Below are positions 16,826 to 24,828 of a DNA stretch of 64,000 nucleotides, piece after piece; the stretch's first letter is position 1, and the number at the start of each line of letters is the position of its first letter. Position numbers and translations under genes: made by a program. The DNA comes from RUG572 sp964386385 (lineage in GTDB: Bacteria; Verrucomicrobiota; Kiritimatiellia; RFP12; UBA1067): NCBI GenBank assembly GCA_964386385.1, contig CAYLRN010000005.1, positions 116,824 through 180,823 of the forward strand, read 5' to 3'. The notes beneath the pieces were generated by a model. That model had not been told where the DNA came from, did not search any database, and worked only from the letters and a program-made list of their open reading frames with translations.

Positions 16826-17619
16826 ACAAGACCGACGCCGAATACCTTGAAGTCTTTCTTTCGCCGCTTCGTGTCTGCGCAGACTATCAGCCGGCCTTTG
16901 GGACGTCAGGCGGCGCGGGACTGTCGCTTGACGATTTCAAGGCGCTTTATGGCGCGGACGAGTTCTATTCGTGGATTGGACTGGACTCGCCTCTCATCTA
17001 TGCGGCGCACAGGGCGTCTGGCGGATTGACGTCCATATATCGCCAGATAGGCATAGCCTCCGAACGACTGCTTCGTGAAATCATCAAGGACGTTCTTGGG
17101 CTTGACGAGCGTCAGGTGGAGTGGCGATACGAATACAATCGAACGAAAACCCAAAAGGCGTTCCACGTGCTTGATGCGCGGATAAGCGTCGACGACATGT
17201 CTTCGTCCGAAGACGTGTCCCGGTTTCGAGGGTGGCTTGTTCACGCGATGCAGAGCGCAGGCGGCGACAGACGACTGAAAGCGCGAGGGGCGATCTTTGA
17301 AATCAGACAGGGATACAAGAGCGCGGATTCAAAGCGGCAGAATGCCGATCTGCGTTTTGGCGCGAAAGCCTATCAAGCGGCGCACATCCCTGTGGTCGCA
17401 GTTCTTTCGTCGCAGGTCAGCCAGACGGTCATTTCCCGTTATCGCGATGCGGGAATGCTTGTCATGACTGGTACACCCTCCAACGACCCGACGATTTCGA
17501 CATTTGCGTTTTTCAAGTCCGTCGTCGGCTATGACCTCGCCGGGTTCTTCGCGCGGAACTCGGCGACAATCCAGGCGGAGATTCATTGCCTTGTCGAAAA
17601 ACTGCTATCGACGGGATAG
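16822..17619 (+). CDS. Probable type II restriction endonuclease
   Basis: This gene encodes 265 residues, overlapping the methyltransferase gene by 4 nt. The strongest motif is FEIRQGYKSADSKRQNADLR, with clustered acidic and lysine residues resembling a PD-(D/E)XK-type active site or its immediate surroundings. A hydrophobic strand IPVVAVLSSQVS follows. Context is the main support: it is directly coupled to a complete C5-methyltransferase in a two-gene operon. It would cleave unmethylated DNA at the methylase target. The sequence resembles enzymes I associate with the Eco47II-like group, but that is memory and not a verified match, and the recognition sequence cannot be read from the protein. 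Confidence 0.7.
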   Translation: MNKTDAEYLEVFLSPLRVCADYQPAFGTSGGAGLSLDDFKALYGADEFYSWIGLDSPLIYAAHRASGGLTSIYRQIGIASERLLREIIKDVLGLDERQVEWRYEYNRTKTQKAFHVLDARISVDDMSSSEDVSRFRGWLVHAMQSAGGDRRLKARGAIFEIRQGYKSADSKRQNADLRFGAKAYQAAHIPVVAVLSSQVSQTVISRYRDAGMLVMTGTPSNDPTISTFAFFKSVVGYDLAGFFARNSATIQAEIHCLVEKLLSTG

Positions 17620-17646
17620 TGGAAAACAAGAATATGCCGACGCCGT

Positions 17647-17742
17647 ATAGGCAAATGAATGGCATTTCGGTAGGGCGCGACGTCCCCGTCGCGCCGAATG
17701 CGTCCGTTCGCGGGTTTTGCATTGCGCGACGGCCTCGTCGCG
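17647..17742. repeat. 96-bp repeat, family 2, copy 2
   Basis: It is an exact direct copy of 12384-12479. It fills half of the 201-nt gap after the restriction gene; the remainder carries only the ribosome binding site region of the next gene. Confidence 0.9.
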
Positions 17743-17820
17743 CATGGATGACGGCGAACACGGACAGGCGGGCGCGCAGCGACGACTGGTTGGATCTTGA
17801 AAGAAAGGAATGACGGACAG

Positions 17821-20800
17821 ATGAACTTGAAGACGGTTTTTTTGATTTGCGCCGCATTCGCGGCAGGAGCGGGCGCGGTGTTCGCCGCCGCAGTGGACGA
17901 GGCGCGGCCGGCGTACGGGGCGATGCTGCGCATTCCGTCCGCCGGCGCGGCGTTCAGTCCGCGCGCGTACGCGGTGCGCGACGGGCAGTGGCGAGCGAAA
18001 GAGGCCGCAGACGGACTGGACGCGGACGCCGCCGGAAGCCGGGTGTTCCGCATTCCCATGCACGGCGGCGCGGCGGGCGACTACGACGGGACGTGCGCCT
18101 TCCGCGACTGCGAGGGCGCCGTCCGCGCCGAATGGTCTCTACATCCGCAGAGGAACGCAAATGCCGCAGCCATCGAACTGCGCGGGACTCTGCCGCTCGA
18201 GGACTACGCCGGCGGCGCGATCGCCGCGGACGGCGCCAGGACGTCCATCCCCGTTGAGACGGCGCGGACGCGCTGCTTCGACCGGCGCGCCCGCGCGTTC
18301 ACGCTCTTTGACGTGCATGGACGCGAACGCCTCTCCCTCGTCTTCGCCGAACCGCATCGTCTTGGCGTCGAAATGGACGGCGACCCGAAAATCGGCGGCA
18401 GGCTAATCTTCTGCATTCCAATCGCCGAACGCGCCGAGGCCGGAAAGACCGTCGCGATCGCCCTCAAGTTTGCCGTGCCGGGCGGTCTCAGGGTCGGTCC
18501 CGACGGCAACTACGTCATCTCCGGCGGGAAGGACTGGATTCCCTTCGCGCCCGCGAAGACGGTTCTCGCCGATTCCCCGCTCGACTTCTCGGCAATGCGC
18601 CCGACCGGAACGCCGGCGGGAAAGTGGGGGCGGATCGTCGCGAAGGGCGACGATTTCGTCTTCGAGAAGCGCCCCGACGTCCCCGCCCGCTTCTACGGCG
18701 TAAACCTCTGCACCGACGCAATCGTCCCCGAAACGAAGGCCGACGCCGACGCGCTCGCCGAGCGCCTTGCGCGGATGGGCTACAACGCCGTGCGCATCCA
18801 CCACCAGGAATGCGCCCTCCTTGGAAAGAACCTCCGCGGCGTGGAACTCGACCCCGAACGCGCGGCGCGCTTCGACGCGCTCGTCGCGGCCTGCGTCCGG
18901 AACGGACTCTACATCACGACCGACCTCTTCTGCTCGCGCTCGTGGCGCATTCCATGGCGCGACGTCGGTATCGACCGCGACGGTCTCGTCGGCATGGGCG
19001 AATTCAAGGCGCTCGTGCAGGTCCACGAGGGCGTCTACTCGAACTACCTTGCGTTCGCGCGGACGTTCCTGACGCATCGGAACGCCTACACGGGACGCTC
19101 CCTTGCGGAGGAGCCTGCCCTGGGATGGCTCTCGCTCGTCAACGAGGGATGCCTCGGCTCCGACGTCGCCGCGCTTGAGAAGTGGGAGAGCTGGCGCGCG
19201 GCGTGGAAGACGTGGCTTGCGGAAAAACGCCGCGCGGACGCCGCCGTCTGGGCGGACGTCCCGGAGACGTTCCCCGACCGCGTGATGGCGGCGACGAAAC
19301 ACGCCGTCGCGTTCAAGCTGTTCCTCGGCGATGTGGAAACGCGCTTCGCCGAGCGGACGAAACGCTTCCTCCGCGACGAACTGGGATGCAGGGCGCTCCT
19401 CTGCAACATGAACGGCGTCTTCCACCCCGTCCACGTCCGCAAGGCGCGCGTGAAGCCGTACGACTACGTTGACGGGCATTTCTACGTGGACCACCCGAAC
19501 TTCCTCGGACAGAACTGGAAGCCGCCGTCCACCGCCGGCACGGGCAATCCCGTCAAGAACGCCATGGGCGCCAACTATCCCGCGTTCGCGCGCGAATGGG
19601 GCAGGCCGTTCACGATCACCGAATGGAACTACTGCGCGCCGAACCCGAACCGCGTCTGCCAGGGTCTGCTCGTCGGCGCCGCTGCCGCGTTCCAAGGCTG
19701 GGGCGGAATGTGGCATTTCGACTTCGCGGGCCAGAGCCGCCAGTGCATTTCGCCCGAGACCGCAGAACTGGGCGCGTTCGTCATGGCGGGCGACCCAGTC
19801 ATGCGCGCGGCCGACCTGGCGGCGGTCTGCCTCTATCTGCGCGGCGACATGCCGGAGGCGACGCGGAAGTACGCCGACGTCGTGCCGGCGGAGGTCTTCG
19901 CGCGTCCGGCGGACGTCGGGCCGTCCGAGGACACTTGGCACTACCTCAACTGGCTTACGTGGTATGGCAAGGTCGGACAGTCCACTGCTGCCGCGAAGCT
20001 GCCGGACGGCGTGGAGGAGGTCTCTCGCTATCCCGATTCGTATTTCAGGAAGGACCTTGACGCCCTGCGCCGGCGGACGGTCGGCGTGGGGGCGGACGAC
20101 CCGCTTCCGCCCGCGTGCGACGGCGCGGCGCGAATCGACGGCAGGAAGGGGGCGTTCGTCGTGGAGACTTCGCGCACGTGCGGCGGATTCGTGCCGGGCG
20201 GCGCGTTCACGGCAGGCCCGCTGGAAGCCAGCGTCGGCGAAACGCCCACGGCCCTTTGGGCAAGTTCGCTAGACGGACGGGCGATTGGCGAGTCGCGGAA
20301 ACTCCTGCTTGTGCATCTCGTGGACACTGTCGCGACGGACATCTCGTTCACGGACGAGTCGCGCCGCATTCTCTTCGACTGGGGTCGCGCGCCGCAGCTC
20401 GTGCGCCGCGCCGCCGCCGAGGTGTCGCTGGCGTTGCCGCCCTTGAACTGGCATGTGCGGGCCCTGTCCGAGGACGGAAGCGTCCGCTACGAAGTTCCCG
20501 TGCGCTACGAGCACGGCCGCCTTCGCTTCGCCGCGTCTACGGCGGGCGATGACGGCAGGGCGACGCTTCACTATTCCCTGTCCGCCGAGCCGATTGCGCC
20601 GGCGGCGTTCAGGGAAGGCGAACGCATCGGCTTTCTGGGCGACTCCATCTCCGAGGGCGGAAACATGGCGTTCTATCTTGAATACCTCTCTGCCATCCGC
20701 CATCCGGGGAAGGGCGTTCGCTGCGCGAACATGGGACGGAGCGGCGACACGAGCTGGGGCGGCGCAGAGCGCTGGGAGAGGGAGATCGCCGCGCAGCCTG

Positions 20801-21774
20801 TCGACCGCGTGTTCGCGATGTTCGGAATGAACGACGTCAACGCCCCGTCGTGCGCGGAACGCTACGCGAAGTCGATGCGCGAGATCGCGGGGAAAGTCCG
20901 GGCGGACGGCAGGTCACTCGTGCTGCTTACGCCGTCGCCCTACGACGTATGGGGACGCCAGCCGACGCCGGTCGCCCGCAGCGAGGAGAGGCTTGCCGTC
21001 TGCGCGGAGGAGGTGCGGCGAATCGCCGTCGAGGCGGGAACGCCGCTCGTCGACCTGCACGCGCCGATGCGGAAGGTCTTTCGCGCCAATCCCGACCGCT
21101 GGTTCAACGGCGACCGCGTCCATCCGGACTTTGCGGGCCACGTGCTGATGGCGTCGCTGGTCTGGACGGCGACCGGCGAGCCGGGCGAGTTCTCGCGCAT
21201 CGCCTTCGACGCGAAGGGCGCGAAGTCGTTCACGGCGATGTATTCTCCGCAGGCGCTGCCATGCGCGGTGGACGCGGACTACCGCAAGCTCGCCGCGGTC
21301 TATCCGCTTGCGGAGCGGCTGAACGTGGAGACGCTTGTCGTCGCCAACCTGGCGCCCGGAACGTATGCGCTTCGCTCGAACGGCGCGGAGATCGCCCGCT
21401 TCACGTCCGCGCAGCTCGCCCGCGGCGTGAACGTCGCGGAGCTGGAGACGCCCAACCAGCTGCTTTCACGGCGGACGCTTGACGTCGCCCGCCGTCTCGC
21501 CCGCTTCGAACAGGAGCGGCGCGTTTTCGCACAGGTCTTGGCGTGGCTTTCCGCGGCGAAGGTGGACGTCGCGGACGCCGCCGCAGTGGCGGAATGGGTC
21601 AGGGCGGAGCGCCCGAAGTCGAAGAACTACACCTGGGGAGGCTGGCGCAACCACATGCTCGGCGTCTTCGAGCGGCTATATCCCGAACGCGACGCGTTGG
21701 CGGCGAAGTCGGACGCCCTGCACGCGCAGTTAGCCGCCGTCCGCCCCGTAGCCTGGACGCTTTCGCTCGACTGA
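17821..21774 (+). CDS. Secreted clan GH-A glycoside hydrolase fused to SGNH/GDSL esterase
   Basis: This gene encodes 1317 residues. The start at 17821 gives a clean signal peptide (MNLKTVFLICAAFAAGAG..VFA) and has AAGGAA about 10 nt upstream. An N-terminal beta domain precedes a (beta/alpha)8 hydrolase with GYNAVRIHH, a predicted acid/base Glu442 in LVNEG and a predicted nucleophile Glu601 in ITEWNYC, the GH5/GH-A pattern. From about residue 930 there is an SGNH hydrolase: block I GDSIS with Ser942, block III GMND with Asn1004, and block V DRVHPD with Asp1098 and His1101. One polypeptide can thus cut a glycan backbone and remove ester substituents. It is presumably exported to the periplasm or surface. 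The substrate and exact GH family are not resolvable by eye. Confidence 0.8.
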   Translation: MNLKTVFLICAAFAAGAGAVFAAAVDEARPAYGAMLRIPSAGAAFSPRAYAVRDGQWRAKEAADGLDADAAGSRVFRIPMHGGAAGDYDGTCAFRDCEGAVRAEWSLHPQRNANAAAIELRGTLPLEDYAGGAIAADGARTSIPVETARTRCFDRRARAFTLFDVHGRERLSLVFAEPHRLGVEMDGDPKIGGRLIFCIPIAERAEAGKTVAIALKFAVPGGLRVGPDGNYVISGGKDWIPFAPAKTVLADSPLDFSAMRPTGTPAGKWGRIVAKGDDFVFEKRPDVPARFYGVNLCTDAIVPETKADADALAERLARMGYNAVRIHHQECALLGKNLRGVELDPERAARFDALVAACVRNGLYITTDLFCSRSWRIPWRDVGIDRDGLVGMGEFKALVQVHEGVYSNYLAFARTFLTHRNAYTGRSLAEEPALGWLSLVNEGCLGSDVAALEKWESWRAAWKTWLAEKRRADAAVWADVPETFPDRVMAATKHAVAFKLFLGDVETRFAERTKRFLRDELGCRALLCNMNGVFHPVHVRKARVKPYDYVDGHFYVDHPNFLGQNWKPPSTAGTGNPVKNAMGANYPAFAREWGRPFTITEWNYCAPNPNRVCQGLLVGAAAAFQGWGGMWHFDFAGQSRQCISPETAELGAFVMAGDPVMRAADLAAVCLYLRGDMPEATRKYADVVPAEVFARPADVGPSEDTWHYLNWLTWYGKVGQSTAAAKLPDGVEEVSRYPDSYFRKDLDALRRRTVGVGADDPLPPACDGAARIDGRKGAFVVETSRTCGGFVPGGAFTAGPLEASVGETPTALWASSLDGRAIGESRKLLLVHLVDTVATDISFTDESRRILFDWGRAPQLVRRAAAEVSLALPPLNWHVRALSEDGSVRYEVPVRYEHGRLRFAASTAGDDGRATLHYSLSAEPIAPAAFREGERIGFLGDSISEGGNMAFYLEYLSAIRHPGKGVRCANMGRSGDTSWGGAERWEREIAAQPVDRVFAMFGMNDVNAPSCAERYAKSMREIAGKVRADGRSLVLLTPSPYDVWGRQPTPVARSEERLAVCAEEVRRIAVEAGTPLVDLHAPMRKVFRANPDRWFNGDRVHPDFAGHVLMASLVWTATGEPGEFSRIAFDAKGAKSFTAMYSPQALPCAVDADYRKLAAVYPLAERLNVETLVVANLAPGTYALRSNGAEIARFTSAQLARGVNVAELETPNQLLSRRTLDVARRLARFEQERRVFAQVLAWLSAAKVDVADAAAVAEWVRAERPKSKNYTWGGWRNHMLGVFERLYPERDALAAKSDALHAQLAAVRPVAWTLSLD

Positions 21775-21837
21775 CCGCCGGGGGAGGGGTGCGCTTCTGC
21801 GTCATGCCGCCGTCCGCCTAGCCGAAATGCCATCGCG

Positions 21838-21864
21838 TTGACAAGGAAAAAAAAATGAAATAAT
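21838..21864 (+). promoter_or_regulatory. A-tract promoter for the 851-residue surface protein
   Basis: A consensus TTGACA (21838-21843) is followed by AGG and nine A's (21847-21855), then TGA and AATAAT (21859-21864). The spacer is 15 nt, short for a sigma-70 promoter. The A-tract again ends 3 nt before the -10 box. Confidence 0.55.
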
Positions 21865-21974
21865 TGTCTCACTTTGCGAGGGAAAGGCTGCCGCCCTTCG
21901 GCAAAGGAGGCACGGCGTGGACGGAGCGCCGGCCTTTTCCAACTGGATGGCGCAGGTGAAACAAGGAAATGTCC

Positions 21975-24530
21975 ATGGTACGTGTTGCGGAAAAAGGGTG
22001 GAGACGGTCGCTGTCTCTTCTCGCCGTCTTGGGAATGGCGGGCATGGCGGCGTGTCAGGCGGCGGCGGAGACCGCGACCATCTTGACGACGGACGCCTAT
22101 GGGCAGTCCTCGCTCACCAATGCGTCGAACTGGTCGACTGGGGTGGCGCCGACGGACGCGGCGGCGAAGGACGTTGACTTCGTCCTGAACAAGAACACAA
22201 TGCGCACTCCGCTGACGGGCGACTGGACGTCCCCTGCGAAATCGATGGCGGTGGACGGCGGCTTGTTCGTGCTGGCCAACAACGGGCAGGCCGGGGCGAG
22301 AATCGCGTTCGCGAATCCGCTCACGTTCAGGCGCGGGAATCTGGCGAACTTCTACGTTCACGGCTCGTTCCTGGACGCGGACGTCGTCCTGGACTGTCCT
22401 AACGGTTTCACCGTGTTCGCGGAGCACAGCTGCAGGAGCAAGGAAACGGACTTCGCCAACGTCGTGTTCACGGGAGATTTCTTCGGCGAAGCGGATTCCA
22501 CGCTCTGTTTTCGCCAGCAATACGGCCCCAGCGCGACATGCGACGGCACGAACGCCACCTATCGGATCGACGGGTCCCTTTCCGAATGCCGTTCGACTTT
22601 TGACTTGAAGGTCTTGGGTTACACGGACGACGTCGGCGACACCAATCTGGTCCTTCGCCTCACGACAGCGACGAATTTTCCCGGAACGCTGAAGATGGGG
22701 CGAAACACCGCGCTTGACCTGACCGGGCTTGCCGTTCCGTTTGCCGTTTCCAATCTGTCCATGGACGCAATGGCGTCCGTCAGGCTCGCCTGGTCGTGTG
22801 CGGACGCCGCAGGCGGAACGGTCTGCGTGCGCGACCGCCTGTCAGTTGCCGGACGTCCGCGCATCGACGTCGTCTGCGCCGACCCGTTTGCATCGGACGG
22901 TTCCGCGTTTCGCCATCCGCTTCTGAAGGCCCCGGCGGGAACGGGGCTGTCGGTCGAGACTTTCCGCGTGGCGCCGCCGCCCGGCTTCATGCTGTCAGTG
23001 GCGGACGACGCGGACGGATGTCCGACCCTGTGGATGGAGCGAGCGCCGGTCGTGTCGCTTACGACGGCGGACGCCGTCAGCGCCCGCGAATCATACGCGC
23101 CGAACGGCCTTGCGCATTCGTGGAGCGACGGCGAATGGCCGCATCCGGGGGCGGTGTATCTGGTCGACGGCAAATTGCTTCGTACCCCGGTCAGGGACAC
23201 GACGACGCAAAGCAGATGCCTTGCGTTCGGTGGCGACGCGCTGATCCTGAAAGACTTGGCGACGCTTGCAATGCGCGGACATGCCGTCACCGGGCGGATT
23301 GTCTGCGTTTCCTCCTCTTCCGCGAAAGTCCCGTGCATCACCCACTACGCGACCGGCGACACGACGCTCTTTCCGCACTGTCCGTCCGGCGTGGGCGTCG
23401 TGGCGGGCGACGTTCGCCTGTGCGCCGAATCGGGCGGCGGCGCGCAGTTCATCGTGTCGACCGGACGCGGGCTGCGCATCGACGCGGAGATTCACGGCAA
23501 TGGCGACATGCGGCTGGCGCAGTCGCAGGCCGAGAACGCCAATCCGCCGCAGCCCGTGGGATATTTCCACTTGAACGCCGTCAACACGAATCTGTTCGGG
23601 AAGGTGCGGATGTGCGCGGTTGCGTCCACTTGGAAGCCGACGACAGGAGACCATGCGGGCGGATCGTATCCGGTGCCGTCGGAGGACTTCTCGCCGCGGG
23701 TCTGGCTGAGCGATCCGCGCAACTTGGGCGGTCCGCTGCAGGCGCCGGACCGGCGCAACGTCGTCGTGGGCGACTACGTCCGCATCCACCCCATGACGTC
23801 GATGGCGTTCGACGACATGACGCGGGGATGGTCGATCGGAAGCCCTGACAACGAGGGAATCGGCAAATCGTATTTCACAGTGGGGACGGCCCGTCTCTAC
23901 GTGACAAACGGCGTGACGGTGACGTTTCGCCAGCCGCTCAACTTCTGCCAGCGACTGGCGACGCTCGTAAAGGAGGGAGAGGGCACGCTCGAACTGGGCA
24001 GTCCGGCGCCGACGTTCTGGGTGGAGGGCAATCCGGAGGGCACTGCGAGCGAGTCCAACAACCTCTTCCGCGTCAAGCAGGGAACGGTCAGATTTCTGTC
24101 CGGCATGGCGCTTGACGGTCTCCATGCGTTCGTCTCCCCCAATGCCACGCTGGCGTTCGACGCCCATCCGTCAGACGAGACGCTTCTTGCGTACGGCGTC
24201 TACAACGACGTCGTTCGCAGGGAGCGGGACGACCGTTCGGGCAGCCGGGTGTTTCAGGAGCCGCCGTTCGAGCTGGACGACGGGGCACTGGAGATCGCGG
24301 TGCGAATCGAGGACGCCGGACGGGTCGGCAAGCCGCCGCGCCGACTGCCTCTCTTCACCGTTGGCGCGGAGCACGCGGACGCCCTGCGGTCGTCCTTGCG
24401 CCTTTCGCACCCGTTCCGCGGCTATCGCGCCGATTTCTACGAAGAGACCTTCGACGCTCCGAAGCATGGCGGACTGTTAACGACCATCGGCGTGGGATTC
24501 ACGCAGGGGATGCTCGTGATTCTCAAGTGA
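21975..24530 (+). CDS. Large secreted autotransporter-strand type surface protein
   Basis: This gene encodes 851 residues. The ATG at 21975 has AAGGAA 6 nt upstream, better placed than the ATG at 21969. The signal region is RRSLSLLAVLGMAGMAACQA; the MAAC could be a marginal lipobox, so it may be a lipoprotein or cleaved after AAA. The mature part is beta-rich, with TDAYGQSSLTNASNWSTG at its start and a VKEGEGTLELGSPAPTFWV strand repeat late in the protein, as in autotransporter-strand proteins. No LamG domain or catalytic motif is clear. The last residues are GMLVILK, echoing the ends of the proteins at 12634 and 24829. It shares the A-tract promoter type with both. A surface role is likely; partner unknown. 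Confidence 0.7.
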   Translation: MVRVAEKGWRRSLSLLAVLGMAGMAACQAAAETATILTTDAYGQSSLTNASNWSTGVAPTDAAAKDVDFVLNKNTMRTPLTGDWTSPAKSMAVDGGLFVLANNGQAGARIAFANPLTFRRGNLANFYVHGSFLDADVVLDCPNGFTVFAEHSCRSKETDFANVVFTGDFFGEADSTLCFRQQYGPSATCDGTNATYRIDGSLSECRSTFDLKVLGYTDDVGDTNLVLRLTTATNFPGTLKMGRNTALDLTGLAVPFAVSNLSMDAMASVRLAWSCADAAGGTVCVRDRLSVAGRPRIDVVCADPFASDGSAFRHPLLKAPAGTGLSVETFRVAPPPGFMLSVADDADGCPTLWMERAPVVSLTTADAVSARESYAPNGLAHSWSDGEWPHPGAVYLVDGKLLRTPVRDTTTQSRCLAFGGDALILKDLATLAMRGHAVTGRIVCVSSSSAKVPCITHYATGDTTLFPHCPSGVGVVAGDVRLCAESGGGAQFIVSTGRGLRIDAEIHGNGDMRLAQSQAENANPPQPVGYFHLNAVNTNLFGKVRMCAVASTWKPTTGDHAGGSYPVPSEDFSPRVWLSDPRNLGGPLQAPDRRNVVVGDYVRIHPMTSMAFDDMTRGWSIGSPDNEGIGKSYFTVGTARLYVTNGVTVTFRQPLNFCQRLATLVKEGEGTLELGSPAPTFWVEGNPEGTASESNNLFRVKQGTVRFLSGMALDGLHAFVSPNATLAFDAHPSDETLLAYGVYNDVVRRERDDRSGSRVFQEPPFELDDGALEIAVRIEDAGRVGKPPRRLPLFTVGAEHADALRSSLRLSHPFRGYRADFYEETFDAPKHGGLLTTIGVGFTQGMLVILK

Positions 24531-24549
24531 GCCGCCATGTGGCCGTCCT

Positions 24550-24560
24550 GGGGGGGGGGG
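24550..24560 (+). repeat. G11 homopolymer tract, intergenic
   Basis: Eleven consecutive G's start 20 nt after the stop of the surface-protein gene. A tract of the same length occurs inside a glycosyltransferase gene at 59637-59647. Such tracts are slippage-prone; here no gene is directly affected. Confidence 0.8.
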
Positions 24561-24605
24561 CAGGTAGTCAAGTGATTGAGTGCGTGGGTGCGCAAGTGGT
24601 TAAGC

Positions 24606-24669
24606 GGGAGGGACGCGCTCCTGCGCGTCCGCCGTTCCCATATCGGTCGCGCAGGAGCGCGACCCTCCT
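24606..24669. repeat. Intergenic inverted repeat, family 1 (copy c, opposite arm order)
   Basis: It has the arms of the element at 2095, but with the GACGCG version first and the GTCGCG version second, so this copy is inserted in the other orientation. It lies between two surface-protein genes. Confidence 0.8.
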
Positions 24670-24744
24670 GATTCAAGACCACCCGCTTTCTGCGGTTGCG
24701 GGGCGGGGACGGTCGTTTTCCCGAAACCAGATCCCCCTTTCCAT

Positions 24745-24772
24745 TTGACTCGGAAAAAAAAAACAATATAAT
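24745..24772 (+). promoter_or_regulatory. A-tract promoter for the 1466-residue surface protein
   Basis: TTGACT (24745-24750), CGG, ten A's (24754-24763), CAA and a perfect TATAAT (24767-24772). The spacer is 16 nt. It is the strongest of the three A-tract promoters. Confidence 0.7.
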
Positions 24773-24828
24773 AGGCTTCAACTGGGTTTATTGCAGCGAA
24801 TTTAAAACGAAGCGATTGGAGCGTGGGC

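Noticed and set aside
18403..19941. 512-codon minus-strand frame opposite the GH/SGNH gene
   Set aside because: It is a shadow frame without a ribosome binding site or domain; the sense frame has two sets of active-site motifs.
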